DNA of 64,000 nucleotides from Chitinophagales bacterium. Its GTDB lineage: Bacteria; Bacteroidota; Bacteroidia; Chitinophagales; JADJOU01. The DNA lies in the NCBI GenBank assembly GCA_016787225.1, contig JAEUUY010000005.1:62001-126000 (forward strand), read 5' to 3'. The notes below the pieces were generated by a model. It was not told the DNA's origin. It was given only the letters and a program-made list of their open reading frames with translations, and did not search any database. The position numbers and the translations under genes are program-made. Shown piece after piece: positions 26,601 through 33,383 of the stretch (its first letter is position 1; every line of letters starts with the position of its first letter).

Positions 26601-27957
26601 ATATAAGCTTTCCCAAATGGTCTATCAAGATTCAGGCTTGTTCAAAAATTTACCTGCGGGCTTTAACCAATATACTGTGAGGGATATGAAGAGTTGTTTG
26701 TTTTCTGATACATTTAGCCTTGCAGAACCCACCGCTATCGAGACAGTAAGTAAAATTCGGAAACATTTGACTTGCTATCAAAGTAATGATGGTGAGATAG
26801 AAATAATAATTTCTGGAGGAACTCCTCCTTATAGTTATCTATGGACTCCGAGCGGAGATAAAGACAGTGTTCTTAAAAATCTATCTGCTACCACTTACAG
26901 TTTAGTTTTACTTGACTCAAACAAATGCTATTACACGGATACGGTAGTATTGAGCGAACCACCGCCCATTGTGATTCAAGATACTATTCAAAAAAGAAAT
27001 CCATGCTTTGGTGATTCCTTAGGAAGTATCGAAGTGAAATTAGCAGGTGGAACTCAACCCTATCGTTATTTATGGTCCAACGGTAAACGGGAACCTAAAA
27101 TTCAAAATTTGAAACAGGACACTTTTTATTTAAAGGTTACGGATACAAACAATTGTATAGAAAACTTTAAAATTCCTTTAATAAAAGATCCGATGCCTCT
27201 TTTATTTGATAGTTTAGGCAGTGAAATGCTCAATTGTCAAGATTTCACTAATATCAACCTGAGTGGTATAGGTGGAACCAAACCTTATGTCTATAGTATA
27301 GATTCTGGTATATCATTTAGATCACAAAAAATATTTAGAGTATCCGAGGCTAGATTGTATCATGTTCAAATAATGGATGCGAATAAATGTCTCACTAGAG
27401 ATACACATCGTGTAAAGGGAACAGAAAAAATAGAAATAGAAGTATATCCAAAAGATACCGTAGTGGGAATGGGAGAGCCTGTCGAGTTAGGTTATAGATA
27501 TATCAAAGGTGATTCAACCAAGGTGCAATCTTTTATTTGGAAACCTGGAGATGGTTTGAGTTGCACAGATTGTCGAAACCCTATTGCTACTCCTTATGTA
27601 CCAATGATATATACTATAGAAGTAATCTATAATGACAATTGTTATCACTCAGATAATGCTCGCATTCGACATACCCTAGATGAATTATTTATTCCAAATG
27701 CCTTTTCTCCAGATGGACCAAATATTGAAAATCAAACTTTACGAATTTACTCCAACAATATATACAAAGCTAAGTTGAGTATATTTAATCGGTGGGGAGA
27801 GAAAATCTTTGAATCACTTGAAGCACACAGAATTGGCTGGGATGGCACATATAAAGGTAAGAAATTAAACTATGATGTCTTTGTATATTCTGCTGAAATC
27901 ATTTATTTAAGTGGAAGAAAAGTGGTTAAATCTGGTGAGGTTACCTTAATTAGATAA
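20647..27957 (+). CDS. Giant T9SS-type surface protein: RCC1-like head, 26 repeat units, SprB repeats, CHU_C tail
   Basis: 2436 residues from a GTG start overlapping the preceding gene. Order: signal peptide (ends about STAKSQ); RCC1-like propeller region, about residues 40-450 (IWTWGDN, YSLGENNNGQLGDNTTT); linker; 25 almost identical 51-residue units (residues 548-1822) plus a divergent 26th; an Ig/PKD-like segment (IANAGRDTI); about four SprB-type repeats (SGGTPPYSYLW, AGGTQPYRYLW). The tail is a gliding-motility/CHU_C sorting domain (FIPNAFSPDGPN, IFNRWGEKIF, GWDGTYKGK, SGEVTLIR). Each repeat unit carries a Cys near its start (TICKNQ) and one in GCDSF, so disulfide-stapled modules are likely. 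It should be exported by T9SS and displayed on the surface, where an adhesin role is inferred. Confidence 0.9.
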   Translation: MKKLSNLLNFWRWIVLCIFSISYSTAKSQCRIECNTNAGIYSDNNARTIAYDNMGSGFHSTFVSEKNGFRVWGENMQNNGTGHHLSPVTINSTNYPALTGTVYFVGIGSEWAGNVQLIVLTSTGLFASGTPGAVLSTGIKSTNTFSKLTINGKTDGLPSGIIPDSVKMMFVCAETIIITTCGGRVFVLAQSARVRGDLSVSSSSANTWSQVMRAAGQPLTNIIATRGTDRAAFALAADSTIWTWGDNVLLGNSTARVNRDYASQMTKPSGLGGIKMIQMTNFNFNYTFNQTSYYVLGTNNRIYSLGENNNGQLGDNTTTNRLAWVNVLNPNGTTVTDATWITANEHDPNLPNLGFIRSNAQMVTCGNNSIAMIGRVNGTATLIGATNHPDIPSGINSNDTILFCEIGGHTSSYIKYNTLRYGYVGHRVNGSVGDNSAVNSTLTSVNFVIPPIINVCGTRCDTPQIYGKPFNCNDSVMYFVIKSKSGNKVKYEINNNPADSVIIGISDSVILTLTNIGASQTLKILKVENIACNLSVAVNDTLKFTTRKDSFRTICSNQSVVFNGNILNTTGVYRDTFINSKGCDSFLVLHLTVNDTTKKDSFLAICRYNPIVFNGQTVSTSGVYRDTFINARGCDSFLYLHLTVNDTSRKDSFRTICKNQPIIFNGNSLNVSGIYRDTFVNSKGCDSFLVLNLTVNDTTKKDSFRTICKNQSVVFNGQTLNNSGVYRDTFVNSKGCDSFLYLHLTVNDTTRKDSFRTICKNQSVVFNGQTLNTTGVYRDTFVNSKGCDSFLVLNLTVNDTTKKDSFLAICRYNPIVFNGQTLSTSGVYRDTFVNARGCDSFLYLHLTVNDTSRKDSFRTICKNQPIIFNGNSLNVSGIYRDTFVNSKGCDSFLVLNLTVNDTTKKDSFRTICKNQSVVFNGQTLNTTGVYRDTFMNSKGCDSFLYLHLTVNDTTRKDSFRTICKNQSVVFNGNILNTTGVYRDTFVNAKGCDSFLVLHLTVNDTTKKDSFLAICRYNPIVFNGQTLSTSGVYRDTFVNARGCDSFLYLYLTVNDTSRKDSFRTICKNQPIIFNGNSLNISGMYRDTFVNAKGCDSFLVLNLTVNDTTKKDSFRTICKNQSVVFNGNILNTTGVYRDTFVNSKGCDSFLYLHLTVNDTTRKDSFRTICKNQPITFNGNILNTTGIYKDTFVNAKGCDSFLYLHLTVNDTTKKDSFLAICRYNPIVFNGQTLSISGVYRDTFVNVRGCDSFLYLHLTVNDTSRKDSFRTICKNQPIIFNGNSLNISGIYRDTFVNSKGCDSFLVLNLTVNDTTKKDSFRTICKNQSMVFNGQTLSTTGVYRDTFMNSKGCDSFLYLHLTVNDTTRKDSFRTICKNQSVVFNGQTLNTTGVYRDTFMNSKGCDSFLVLNLTVNDTTKKDSFLAICRYNPIVFNGQTLNTNGVYRDTFVNARGCDSFLYLHLTVNDTSRKDSFRTICKNQPIIFNGNSLNISGVYRDTFVNAKSCDSFLVLNLTVNDTTKKDSFRTICKNQSVVFNGQTLNNSGVYRDTFVNSKGCDSFLYLHLTVNDTTRKDSFKTICRNQSVVFNGNILNTTGVYRDTFVNSKGCDSFLVLNLTVNDTTKKDSFLAICRYNPIVFNGQTLSTSGVYRDTFVNARGCDSFLYLHLTVNDTSRKDSFRTICKNQPIIFNGNSLNVSGMYRDTFVNSKGCDSFLVLNLTVNDTTRKDSFRTICKNQMVTFNGQNLNTTGIYKDTFTNSKGCDSFFYLHLTVNDTTRKDSFKTICKNQSVVFNGNILNTTGIYKDTFVNAKGCDSFLVLHLTVNDTTNYFFTKSICQGDSFYFNSNFRLNSGNFKDTLINIAGCDSFVYLQLTVNPLPIANAGRDTIRINCSGDSVQLGSASIPNHSYRWFPDLNLSNGRIAQPYSKVANTTTYYMTIMNDITNCENTDTIKITVRESQMVVESITYNLKCKNSRDGMINLQAKKGFAPYQYKLSQMVYQDSGLFKNLPAGFNQYTVRDMKSCLFSDTFSLAEPTAIETVSKIRKHLTCYQSNDGEIEIIISGGTPPYSYLWTPSGDKDSVLKNLSATTYSLVLLDSNKCYYTDTVVLSEPPPIVIQDTIQKRNPCFGDSLGSIEVKLAGGTQPYRYLWSNGKREPKIQNLKQDTFYLKVTDTNNCIENFKIPLIKDPMPLLFDSLGSEMLNCQDFTNINLSGIGGTKPYVYSIDSGISFRSQKIFRVSEARLYHVQIMDANKCLTRDTHRVKGTEKIEIEVYPKDTVVGMGEPVELGYRYIKGDSTKVQSFIWKPGDGLSCTDCRNPIATPYVPMIYTIEVIYNDNCYHSDNARIRHTLDELFIPNAFSPDGPNIENQTLRIYSNNIYKAKLSIFNRWGEKIFESLEAHRIGWDGTYKGKKLNYDVFVYSAEIIYLSGRKVVKSGEVTLIR
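22288..26112 (+). repeat. 25 tandem 153-bp coding repeats with a 612-bp higher-order period
   Basis: Twenty-five in-frame 51-codon units run without gaps. The variant unit beginning DSFLAICRYNP recurs exactly every fourth unit (units 2, 6, 10, 14, 18, 22; DNA positions near 22449, 23061, 23673, 24285, 24897, 25509). It is always followed by the PIIFNGNSLN variant. The array therefore grew by copying blocks of four units (612 bp). Confidence 0.95.
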
Positions 27958-28011
27958 CACTCATACTTAAATTTTATAAGTGATTAATTGATATTTAAAT
28001 AAGTTTGCGTA

Positions 28012-28911
28012 ATGAGTCAGTTCAAGTCTATTCTCCACGCCTCACGATTGCGAACCTTACCCTTAGCCTTATCATGTGTCATTACCGGAAATGCTATGGC
28101 ATTTTATTTGGGAGCTTTTCAGTGGCGTATTTTTATCTTGACTATCCTTACCACTTTGCTATTGCAGATTATATCCAATTTTTCAAATGATATTGGTGAC
28201 AGTGAAAAAGGTACAGATAATGCTGAACGTATAGGTCCACAAAGGACTATACAGAGTGGGATACTAACTCCTGACGAACTAAAAAAGATACTAAAAATTA
28301 CAATAGCTCTGGCATTGCTTTCTGGTATTACCCTCATTCTCAATTCAAATATTTTATGGTGGGAAAAGCTTATATTATTTCTCCTTGGACTAATTTCTTT
28401 GTGGGCTGCAGATAATTATACCAAAGGAAATATTGCATATGGTTATCGTGCATATGGTGATATTTTTGTGTTTCTATTTTTCGGAATACTTGGTGTTGTT
28501 GGCTCCATGTTTCTCAATGTACATCAACTAAATAATGCCGCCGTTCTTCCAGCAATAGGCATAGGTTGCTTGACCACAAGTATTTTGCACCTCAATAACC
28601 TTCGAGATATGATCAATGATGCTAAATATGGTAAAATAACTATGGCAATTCAGTTTGGTTATGAAAATTCAAGAATTTATTTTATTATTTTGATTCTCAT
28701 CGGAATCTTTAGTTGGGCTGGATATGTGTTTACACAAAATATTACCAATTGGTTTAGCTATGCCTATTGGATTGGATTTATTCCTTTTATTTTTATTCTC
28801 TTAAAATTTTTAAAGATAAAAGAACTCAAAGACTTTGATTTATTACTCAAACCTACTGCATTGGCTACTTTCTTTTTGTCTATATTATTTTTCATTTCAC
28901 AAGTTTTATAA
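28012..28911 (+). CDS. menA: 1,4-dihydroxy-2-naphthoate polyprenyltransferase
   Basis: UbiA-family membrane prenyltransferase attaching the isoprenoid tail to 1,4-dihydroxy-2-naphthoate in menaquinone synthesis. It has 299 residues and eight or so hydrophobic segments. The first Asp-rich motif reads NDIGDSEKGTD; the second is around NNLRDMINDAKYGK. RTLPLALSCVITGNAMAF at the N-terminus is typical of MenA. The next gene, menC, starts 21 bases later, so two steps of the same pathway are paired. Confidence 0.93.
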   Translation: MSQFKSILHASRLRTLPLALSCVITGNAMAFYLGAFQWRIFILTILTTLLLQIISNFSNDIGDSEKGTDNAERIGPQRTIQSGILTPDELKKILKITIALALLSGITLILNSNILWWEKLILFLLGLISLWAADNYTKGNIAYGYRAYGDIFVFLFFGILGVVGSMFLNVHQLNNAAVLPAIGIGCLTTSILHLNNLRDMINDAKYGKITMAIQFGYENSRIYFIILILIGIFSWAGYVFTQNITNWFSYAYWIGFIPFIFILLKFLKIKELKDFDLLLKPTALATFFLSILFFISQVL

Positions 28912-28932
28912 CTACGCTTCAATCCAAGTAGA

Positions 28933-29958
28933 ATGGCTAAAAAATACTCTTGTGAAATCATTCCTTATGAACTTCAGTTTCATAAACCAGCGACTACCTC
29001 TCGCAGTACTATGTCTTATAGGAAAATTTGGACATTGAAAATTATGGATAACTTCGGAAGAGATGGTTTTGGTGAAATAGCCCCATTAGAAGGATTAAGT
29101 GCGGAATTAAGTTTAAATTTTGAAGAAAAACTCATAGAAGTCGCCAATAATATTGAATACTTTTTAAATCATAAACCTGAATTATTGGATTATCCTTCGA
29201 TACTTTTCGGGATAGAATCTGCATGGCTCAGCTACAAACACAGAGACTTTATTTTTTATAAAACACCATTTACTCAAGGCAGCAAATCTATTCCCATCAA
29301 TGCTCTCGTATGGATGGGTGACTACGATGAAATGAAATCACAAATAGATTCCATTTTAGAAAAGGATGTCCATTGTATCAAATTAAAAATAGGTGGAATA
29401 GATTTTGAAAAAGAGATTGAGTTATTAAAACATGTTAGAAAATATAGAAATGAGAGAACACTAAGTATAAGGCTAGACGCCAATGGAGCTTTTCAACCAA
29501 AAGAAGCCTTAGAAAAATTAAAACGACTTAGCGACTATCAAATACACTCTATAGAGCAACCTATCAAGCCTAATCAATTGGATGAAATGCAACATCTCAT
29601 TCAAACATCACCTATTCCTATCGCTTTAGATGAAGAGCTCATAGGAAAAAATACCTATAAGGAAAAATGGTCGTTACTTGAACGATTGCAGCCGCATTAC
29701 GTAGTCCTGAAACCTTCTCTGCATGGTGGATTAATGGGTAGTGAAGAATGGATTTTCATAGCGAATCAGCTCAAAATAGATTGGTGGATAACCTCCGCCC
29801 TTGAGAGCAATCTTGGGTTAAATACTATCGCGCAATGGTGTAGTAAATATGAAAAGTGTTATACTATGCCTCAAGGATTGGGAACAGGGCAATTATTTAC
29901 CAATAATTTCCCCACCAATCTCGTGACAGAAAATTATAAGCTTTCAATTCTAAAATAA
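28933..29958 (+). CDS. menC: o-Succinylbenzoate synthase
   Basis: Enolase-superfamily enzyme that dehydrates SHCHC to o-succinylbenzoate in menaquinone synthesis. It has 341 residues. Seen are the general-base segment CIKLKIGG, metal ligands in LDANGAF and IEQPI, ALDEEL, and the late lysine segment HYVVLKPSLHGG. ITSALESNLG is in the C-terminal barrel. It is directly behind menA. Some related enzymes are N-acylamino-acid racemases, but the menA neighbour supports MenC. Confidence 0.9.
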   Translation: MAKKYSCEIIPYELQFHKPATTSRSTMSYRKIWTLKIMDNFGRDGFGEIAPLEGLSAELSLNFEEKLIEVANNIEYFLNHKPELLDYPSILFGIESAWLSYKHRDFIFYKTPFTQGSKSIPINALVWMGDYDEMKSQIDSILEKDVHCIKLKIGGIDFEKEIELLKHVRKYRNERTLSIRLDANGAFQPKEALEKLKRLSDYQIHSIEQPIKPNQLDEMQHLIQTSPIPIALDEELIGKNTYKEKWSLLERLQPHYVVLKPSLHGGLMGSEEWIFIANQLKIDWWITSALESNLGLNTIAQWCSKYEKCYTMPQGLGTGQLFTNNFPTNLVTENYKLSILK

Positions 29959-29959
29959 A

Positions 29960-30580
29960 ATGAATCAAATGGTATTTTTAAAGGGATTTTTTGTTGGTCT
30001 TCTCGTCATGGGAGTCTTATTCTTTATGTATAAAAAGTTTATGTCGAAAAATACCGATGTAGAGATTGAGGCAACGACGATTATGAAATCCGTTGAATCC
30101 ATTTCCAAATTGATGGTACTCGAAGGGAATTTTACGGAGACCTATACCTATCAAGAAAGGTCCAAAGTTTTTTTCGATCTCATACCTCAGGAGAAAAAAG
30201 CGATTGTGATATTAGATGCCAAAGTGATTGTTGGTTATGATTTAAAGAAAATGGTCATTTTTGTCGATAAAGAAAATAAGAGAGTAGTCATAGAAAAACT
30301 TCCTGATGAAGAAGTCAATATTATCCCAGATTTAAAGTTCTATGACATTCAAGCCTCCACATTTACTAGTTTCACTAAGGATGATATCAATAAAGTACAA
30401 GCGGATGCAAAACAGAAAATAGAACAGCAAATAGAAAACAGTTCGCTCAAAATACAAGCCAGGCAGCGCTTGATAGAGAATCTAGGTTCATTGGTCAATG
30501 TTTCCAAAGCTATAGGCTGGACTGTAGAAGATAAGACAAATTCAATTCTTGACGAGATTCCTAATATTAGTTCGCATTAA
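29960..30580 (+). CDS. DUF4230 membrane-anchored protein
   Basis: 206 residues with one N-terminal transmembrane helix (FFVGLLVMGVLFFMY) and a soluble domain containing AIVILDAKVIVGYDLKKM and VVIEKLPDEEV. The C-terminal region is helical (AKQKIEQQIENSSLKIQA). This is the layout of the DUF4230 family; function unknown. It starts one base after the menC stop, so it belongs to the menA-menC transcript, which gives no direct hint of function. Confidence 0.8.
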   Translation: MNQMVFLKGFFVGLLVMGVLFFMYKKFMSKNTDVEIEATTIMKSVESISKLMVLEGNFTETYTYQERSKVFFDLIPQEKKAIVILDAKVIVGYDLKKMVIFVDKENKRVVIEKLPDEEVNIIPDLKFYDIQASTFTSFTKDDINKVQADAKQKIEQQIENSSLKIQARQRLIENLGSLVNVSKAIGWTVEDKTNSILDEIPNISSH

Positions 30581-30618
30581 TATTTAAACACTTCGATTCA
30601 TTAATTTCTAACATCAAT

Positions 30619-31209
30619 ATGATTCGTTTCATCGCTTTTATTTTCATTTTACTTCTCTCGTTATCTTGTCAAGAGAAGCGTGCACTAGACTTAGTTTCTA
30701 ACAATAAAGAAGCTGAAGAAAAACTAATCAATTATGATAAGAAACTCAGTCAGCTTGCTCAAAATATGAAGATTACCACCATTCAGATCTCTAAATCAAG
30801 ATATAGACTATATGCTTATCATAAAAATTTGGTAGTAAAAAGCTATCCCGTCGTATTTGGATTTAATCCTATAGATGACAAATTAATGGAAGGGGATGGA
30901 TGCACTCCAGAGGGTGAGTTTAAAATCAAAACGAAATATCCGCATAAAAAGTGGTCGAAATTTATTTGGCTAGATTATCCCAATGCGCAATCTCAAAAAA
31001 AACATGAAGAGGCTAAAAAAGCAAAGTTAATTCCTGCCAAAGCGATGATAGGAGGCAATGTAGGGATTCACGGAGTGCCTTATATGACAGATATTTCCAT
31101 AAGTCAGCGTGTCAATTGGACACTGGGTTGTATCTCGCTAAAAAATAAAGATATCGATGAACTGTATTCATACGTGGATAATAATACGGAGGTCAAAATT
31201 TATAAATAA
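30619..31209 (+). CDS. L,D-transpeptidase (YkuD) lipoprotein
   Basis: 196 residues. The signal peptide ends in a lipobox (LSLSC, Cys17), so this is a predicted lipoprotein. A YkuD catalytic domain follows: PEGEFKIKTKYPHKKW, NVGIHGVPYM (conserved His) and VNWTLGCISLKNKDIDELY (catalytic Cys in the HxxxxxxxxxxC(I/V)S layout). It should make 3-3 cross-links or attach proteins to peptidoglycan in the periplasm. It starts 38 bases after the DUF4230 gene on the same strand. Confidence 0.9.
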   Translation: MIRFIAFIFILLLSLSCQEKRALDLVSNNKEAEEKLINYDKKLSQLAQNMKITTIQISKSRYRLYAYHKNLVVKSYPVVFGFNPIDDKLMEGDGCTPEGEFKIKTKYPHKKWSKFIWLDYPNAQSQKKHEEAKKAKLIPAKAMIGGNVGIHGVPYMTDISISQRVNWTLGCISLKNKDIDELYSYVDNNTEVKIYK

Positions 31210-31226
31210 TTCTAAATTCAACTATA

Positions 31227-32525
31227 ATGAAACTGTTTTTAAAACTATGTTTAGCTGCTTTTGGTATCATTTCCACAACCTCTGCCCAATCTCTAAAAAA
31301 TGGCCCTATGCTAACCTATCTAGCTATGCGTGAGACTGCCATCTGGGTGCAAACGGATAAAGAGGCAGAAGTCCAAATGAGATACTGGAAAATAAACAAT
31401 CCACAGGAAAAGTTTCTGAGTAAAAAGGTTGATACCAAGCATGAATCAGCCTATACAGCTACACTGACGACTTCTTTACTAGACCTAGATACTGAATATG
31501 GATATGAAATTCTCATAAATCAAAAGGTGATGAAATCATATCCAAACCAAAAATTTAAGACCAACAAAATCTGGAGATGGCGCACGGATGCTCCTGATTT
31601 CAGTTTCTTGACAGGAAGTTGCAATTATGTCAATGATACAGCCTATGATCGTCCTGGAAAGAGTTATGGCGGAGATCACCATATATTCACCAATATGGCC
31701 AAAGAGTCTTCTAATTTTATGCTATGGCTAGGAGATAACGTCTATTTGAGAGAAGCAGACTATGATAGTAAAAGTGGAATACAGTATCGATATACCCATA
31801 CACGAGCACTACCTGAGCTGCAAGAACTATTGAGAGCGACCCACCACTATGCTATCTGGGATGATCATGACTATGGACCGAATGATGCCATAGGTACTTA
31901 CCAATTGAAAGATGTTACTTTACAAACTTTTAAAGATTTTTTTCCTTCAAACCATTATGGAGTTGCCAATGGACAAGGAATCACAAGCTATTTCGAATGG
32001 TCGGATTGTGCGTTTTATCTTTTGGATGATCGTTGGTTTAGGACAACTAAAGGCAAAGATGGTGCAATGCTAGGACAAGAACAATTATCTTGGCTTATCG
32101 AATCACTCAAAAGCAGTGAAGCACGATTTAAGTTTATAGCAGTTGGTAGTCAAATTCTCAATTCAGCTAAGGTTAAGGAAAATCATAGCAATTATGAAAA
32201 TGAGCACGCTTCTCTATTGAGGCAACTCGATGAAAATAATATCAAAGGCGTTATTTTTTTAACAGGCGATAGACATAATTCTGAAATCAGTAAATTTACC
32301 ACCAGTGATGGCGACATTTTTCATGACCTCACAATATCGCCTCTCACCTCAGGCTCAACTGCAAATCCCAATGAGCCTAACACCCTCCGAGTAGAAGGAA
32401 GCTATATCGGTGGAAAAAGAAACTATGCCCTCATACAAGTAGTCGGAAATAAAGCCGAAAGACGAGTAGAAGTCATCTATAAAGATAAGGATGGAAAGGA
32501 ATTGTATAGGTATGTGATTAGGTAG
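31227..32525 (+). CDS. PhoD-like alkaline phosphatase / metallophosphoesterase
   Basis: 432 residues with a signal peptide (ends TTSAQS). An N-terminal fibronectin-like region is followed by a calcineurin-type phosphoesterase domain. Metal-site motifs are LTGSCNY, LWLGDNVYLRE, WDDHDYGPNDA and FLTGDRHNSEIS. The order fits the PhoD-like family (phosphodiesterase/monoesterase using Ca2+/Fe3+). It is probably periplasmic or secreted and scavenges phosphate; some relatives act on nucleotides or phospholipids. It follows the YkuD gene by 17 bases. Confidence 0.88.
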   Translation: MKLFLKLCLAAFGIISTTSAQSLKNGPMLTYLAMRETAIWVQTDKEAEVQMRYWKINNPQEKFLSKKVDTKHESAYTATLTTSLLDLDTEYGYEILINQKVMKSYPNQKFKTNKIWRWRTDAPDFSFLTGSCNYVNDTAYDRPGKSYGGDHHIFTNMAKESSNFMLWLGDNVYLREADYDSKSGIQYRYTHTRALPELQELLRATHHYAIWDDHDYGPNDAIGTYQLKDVTLQTFKDFFPSNHYGVANGQGITSYFEWSDCAFYLLDDRWFRTTKGKDGAMLGQEQLSWLIESLKSSEARFKFIAVGSQILNSAKVKENHSNYENEHASLLRQLDENNIKGVIFLTGDRHNSEISKFTTSDGDIFHDLTISPLTSGSTANPNEPNTLRVEGSYIGGKRNYALIQVVGNKAERRVEVIYKDKDGKELYRYVIR

Positions 32526-32555
32526 GGATTATTACATTTCTAAATTGAGTTATCA

Positions 32556-32755
32556 TCACACCATCAAATAATGCACCGAATGTTCGTCTTTTTGTGTGAG
32601 GAAAACAGCTTTAATTTGTATTAGTTTAGCTAAAATATCCTCAGTATAATGACGAATAGTTAGCAGTTTTAGATTAGCCTTGACTTTTATTTCAAAATCT
32701 TCTTTCAAATCTTCCAGTATAAGTTCATTTTTACCAAGCTTATTGCATCGTAATA
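32556..32755 (-). pseudogene. Displaced 3' fragment of lysC (aspartokinase)
   Basis: On the minus strand this encodes KLGKNELILEDLKEDFE, IKVKANLKLLTIRHYTEDIL, then VFLTQKDEH and HYLMV with a TGA stop. It is nearly the same as the last 62 residues of the full lysC at 41460-42719, in the same orientation. About 85-90% of bases match and the fragment has no stops. Upstream, weak similarity may continue for about 25 codons (PTEFLLRCNK against SIEFIVLTDE) but with an in-frame TGA. Without the kinase domain it cannot be an aspartokinase. Confidence 0.85.
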
Positions 32756-32996
32756 AAAATTCGGTAGGGATTCAATTCGCCATTTCATCCACAGGCTTTA
32801 CTGACAGAGTGCAAGTTAGCTCTTTATTGTCAAAAAATAAAATTTTTATTGAAATTTGGATTTAATACTATATCTTTTCTATGCAATAAAACGGCATAGT
32901 TAAAAAAATAAATTAGTTTTGCGTATATAAACATTTGAGGTTATGTTAGTTTAGGCTTAAACCTTTTATTTTAGAAGTATCAAAAATGTTTACTTT
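32756..32996. other. Decayed or non-coding stretch before the kinase-cyclase gene
   Basis: The part next to the lysC fragment reads on the minus strand as FFDNKELTCTLSVKPVDEM followed by a stop, perhaps the rest of a decayed gene of unknown kind. From about 32870 to 32996 I see only AT-rich leader sequence. A TAGTTTTG at about 32912 could be a -7 element for the kinase-cyclase gene, but no -33 partner is visible. Confidence 0.35.
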
Positions 32997-33383
32997 ATGA
33001 TAGAAAAACTTATATACGAAAGTAAAAAATCCAAGATTTATTTTCAGAGTGAAAGTGAATGGGGAATCCCCGTTTTAGTGAAAATTTGTAATTATGAGTT
33101 TCCAACACCCAAAGAAATTGCTCAGTTTTATAACGAGTTTGATTTATTAGAAGGACTCCATCTCAAGCATACCAGAAATGTACTAAAAAAATCAAAAGAA
33201 AAGAACAGACACGCCATATATCTCGAATGGATAGAAGGCAATACTATCACTGAAATATTTAAAAATAAACAAGGCGATATTCTTGATTTTTTACATATAG
33301 CTATTGCATCCTCGAGTGCCTTAGCAGAAATACACCATAATGATATCATTCATAAAGATATAAGCCATTTAATTTATTGGTAA
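32997..33383 (+). CDS. N-terminal protein-kinase lobe fragment
   Basis: 128 residues covering the small lobe and start of the large lobe of a eukaryotic-type Ser/Thr kinase. VLVKICNYEFPTP carries the probable ATP-anchoring lysine in subdomain II, and AIYLEWIEGNTITEIF is the hinge. LAEIHHNDIIHKDIS is the catalytic-loop start with the usual HRD as HKD. The frame then ends HLIYW and a stop because of the frameshift. On its own it lacks the catalytic-loop Asn and DFG and would be inactive. Read it as the 5' part of 32997-38101. Confidence 0.7.
   Translation: MIEKLIYESKKSKIYFQSESEWGIPVLVKICNYEFPTPKEIAQFYNEFDLLEGLHLKHTRNVLKKSKEKNRHAIYLEWIEGNTITEIFKNKQGDILDFLHIAIASSSALAEIHHNDIIHKDISHLIYW

Noticed and set aside
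32680-32865. Plus-strand open frame beginning MTFISKSSFKSSSISSFLPS
   Set aside because: The same peptide start appears antisense to lysC at 41584; both come from duplicated lysC DNA read on the wrong strand.
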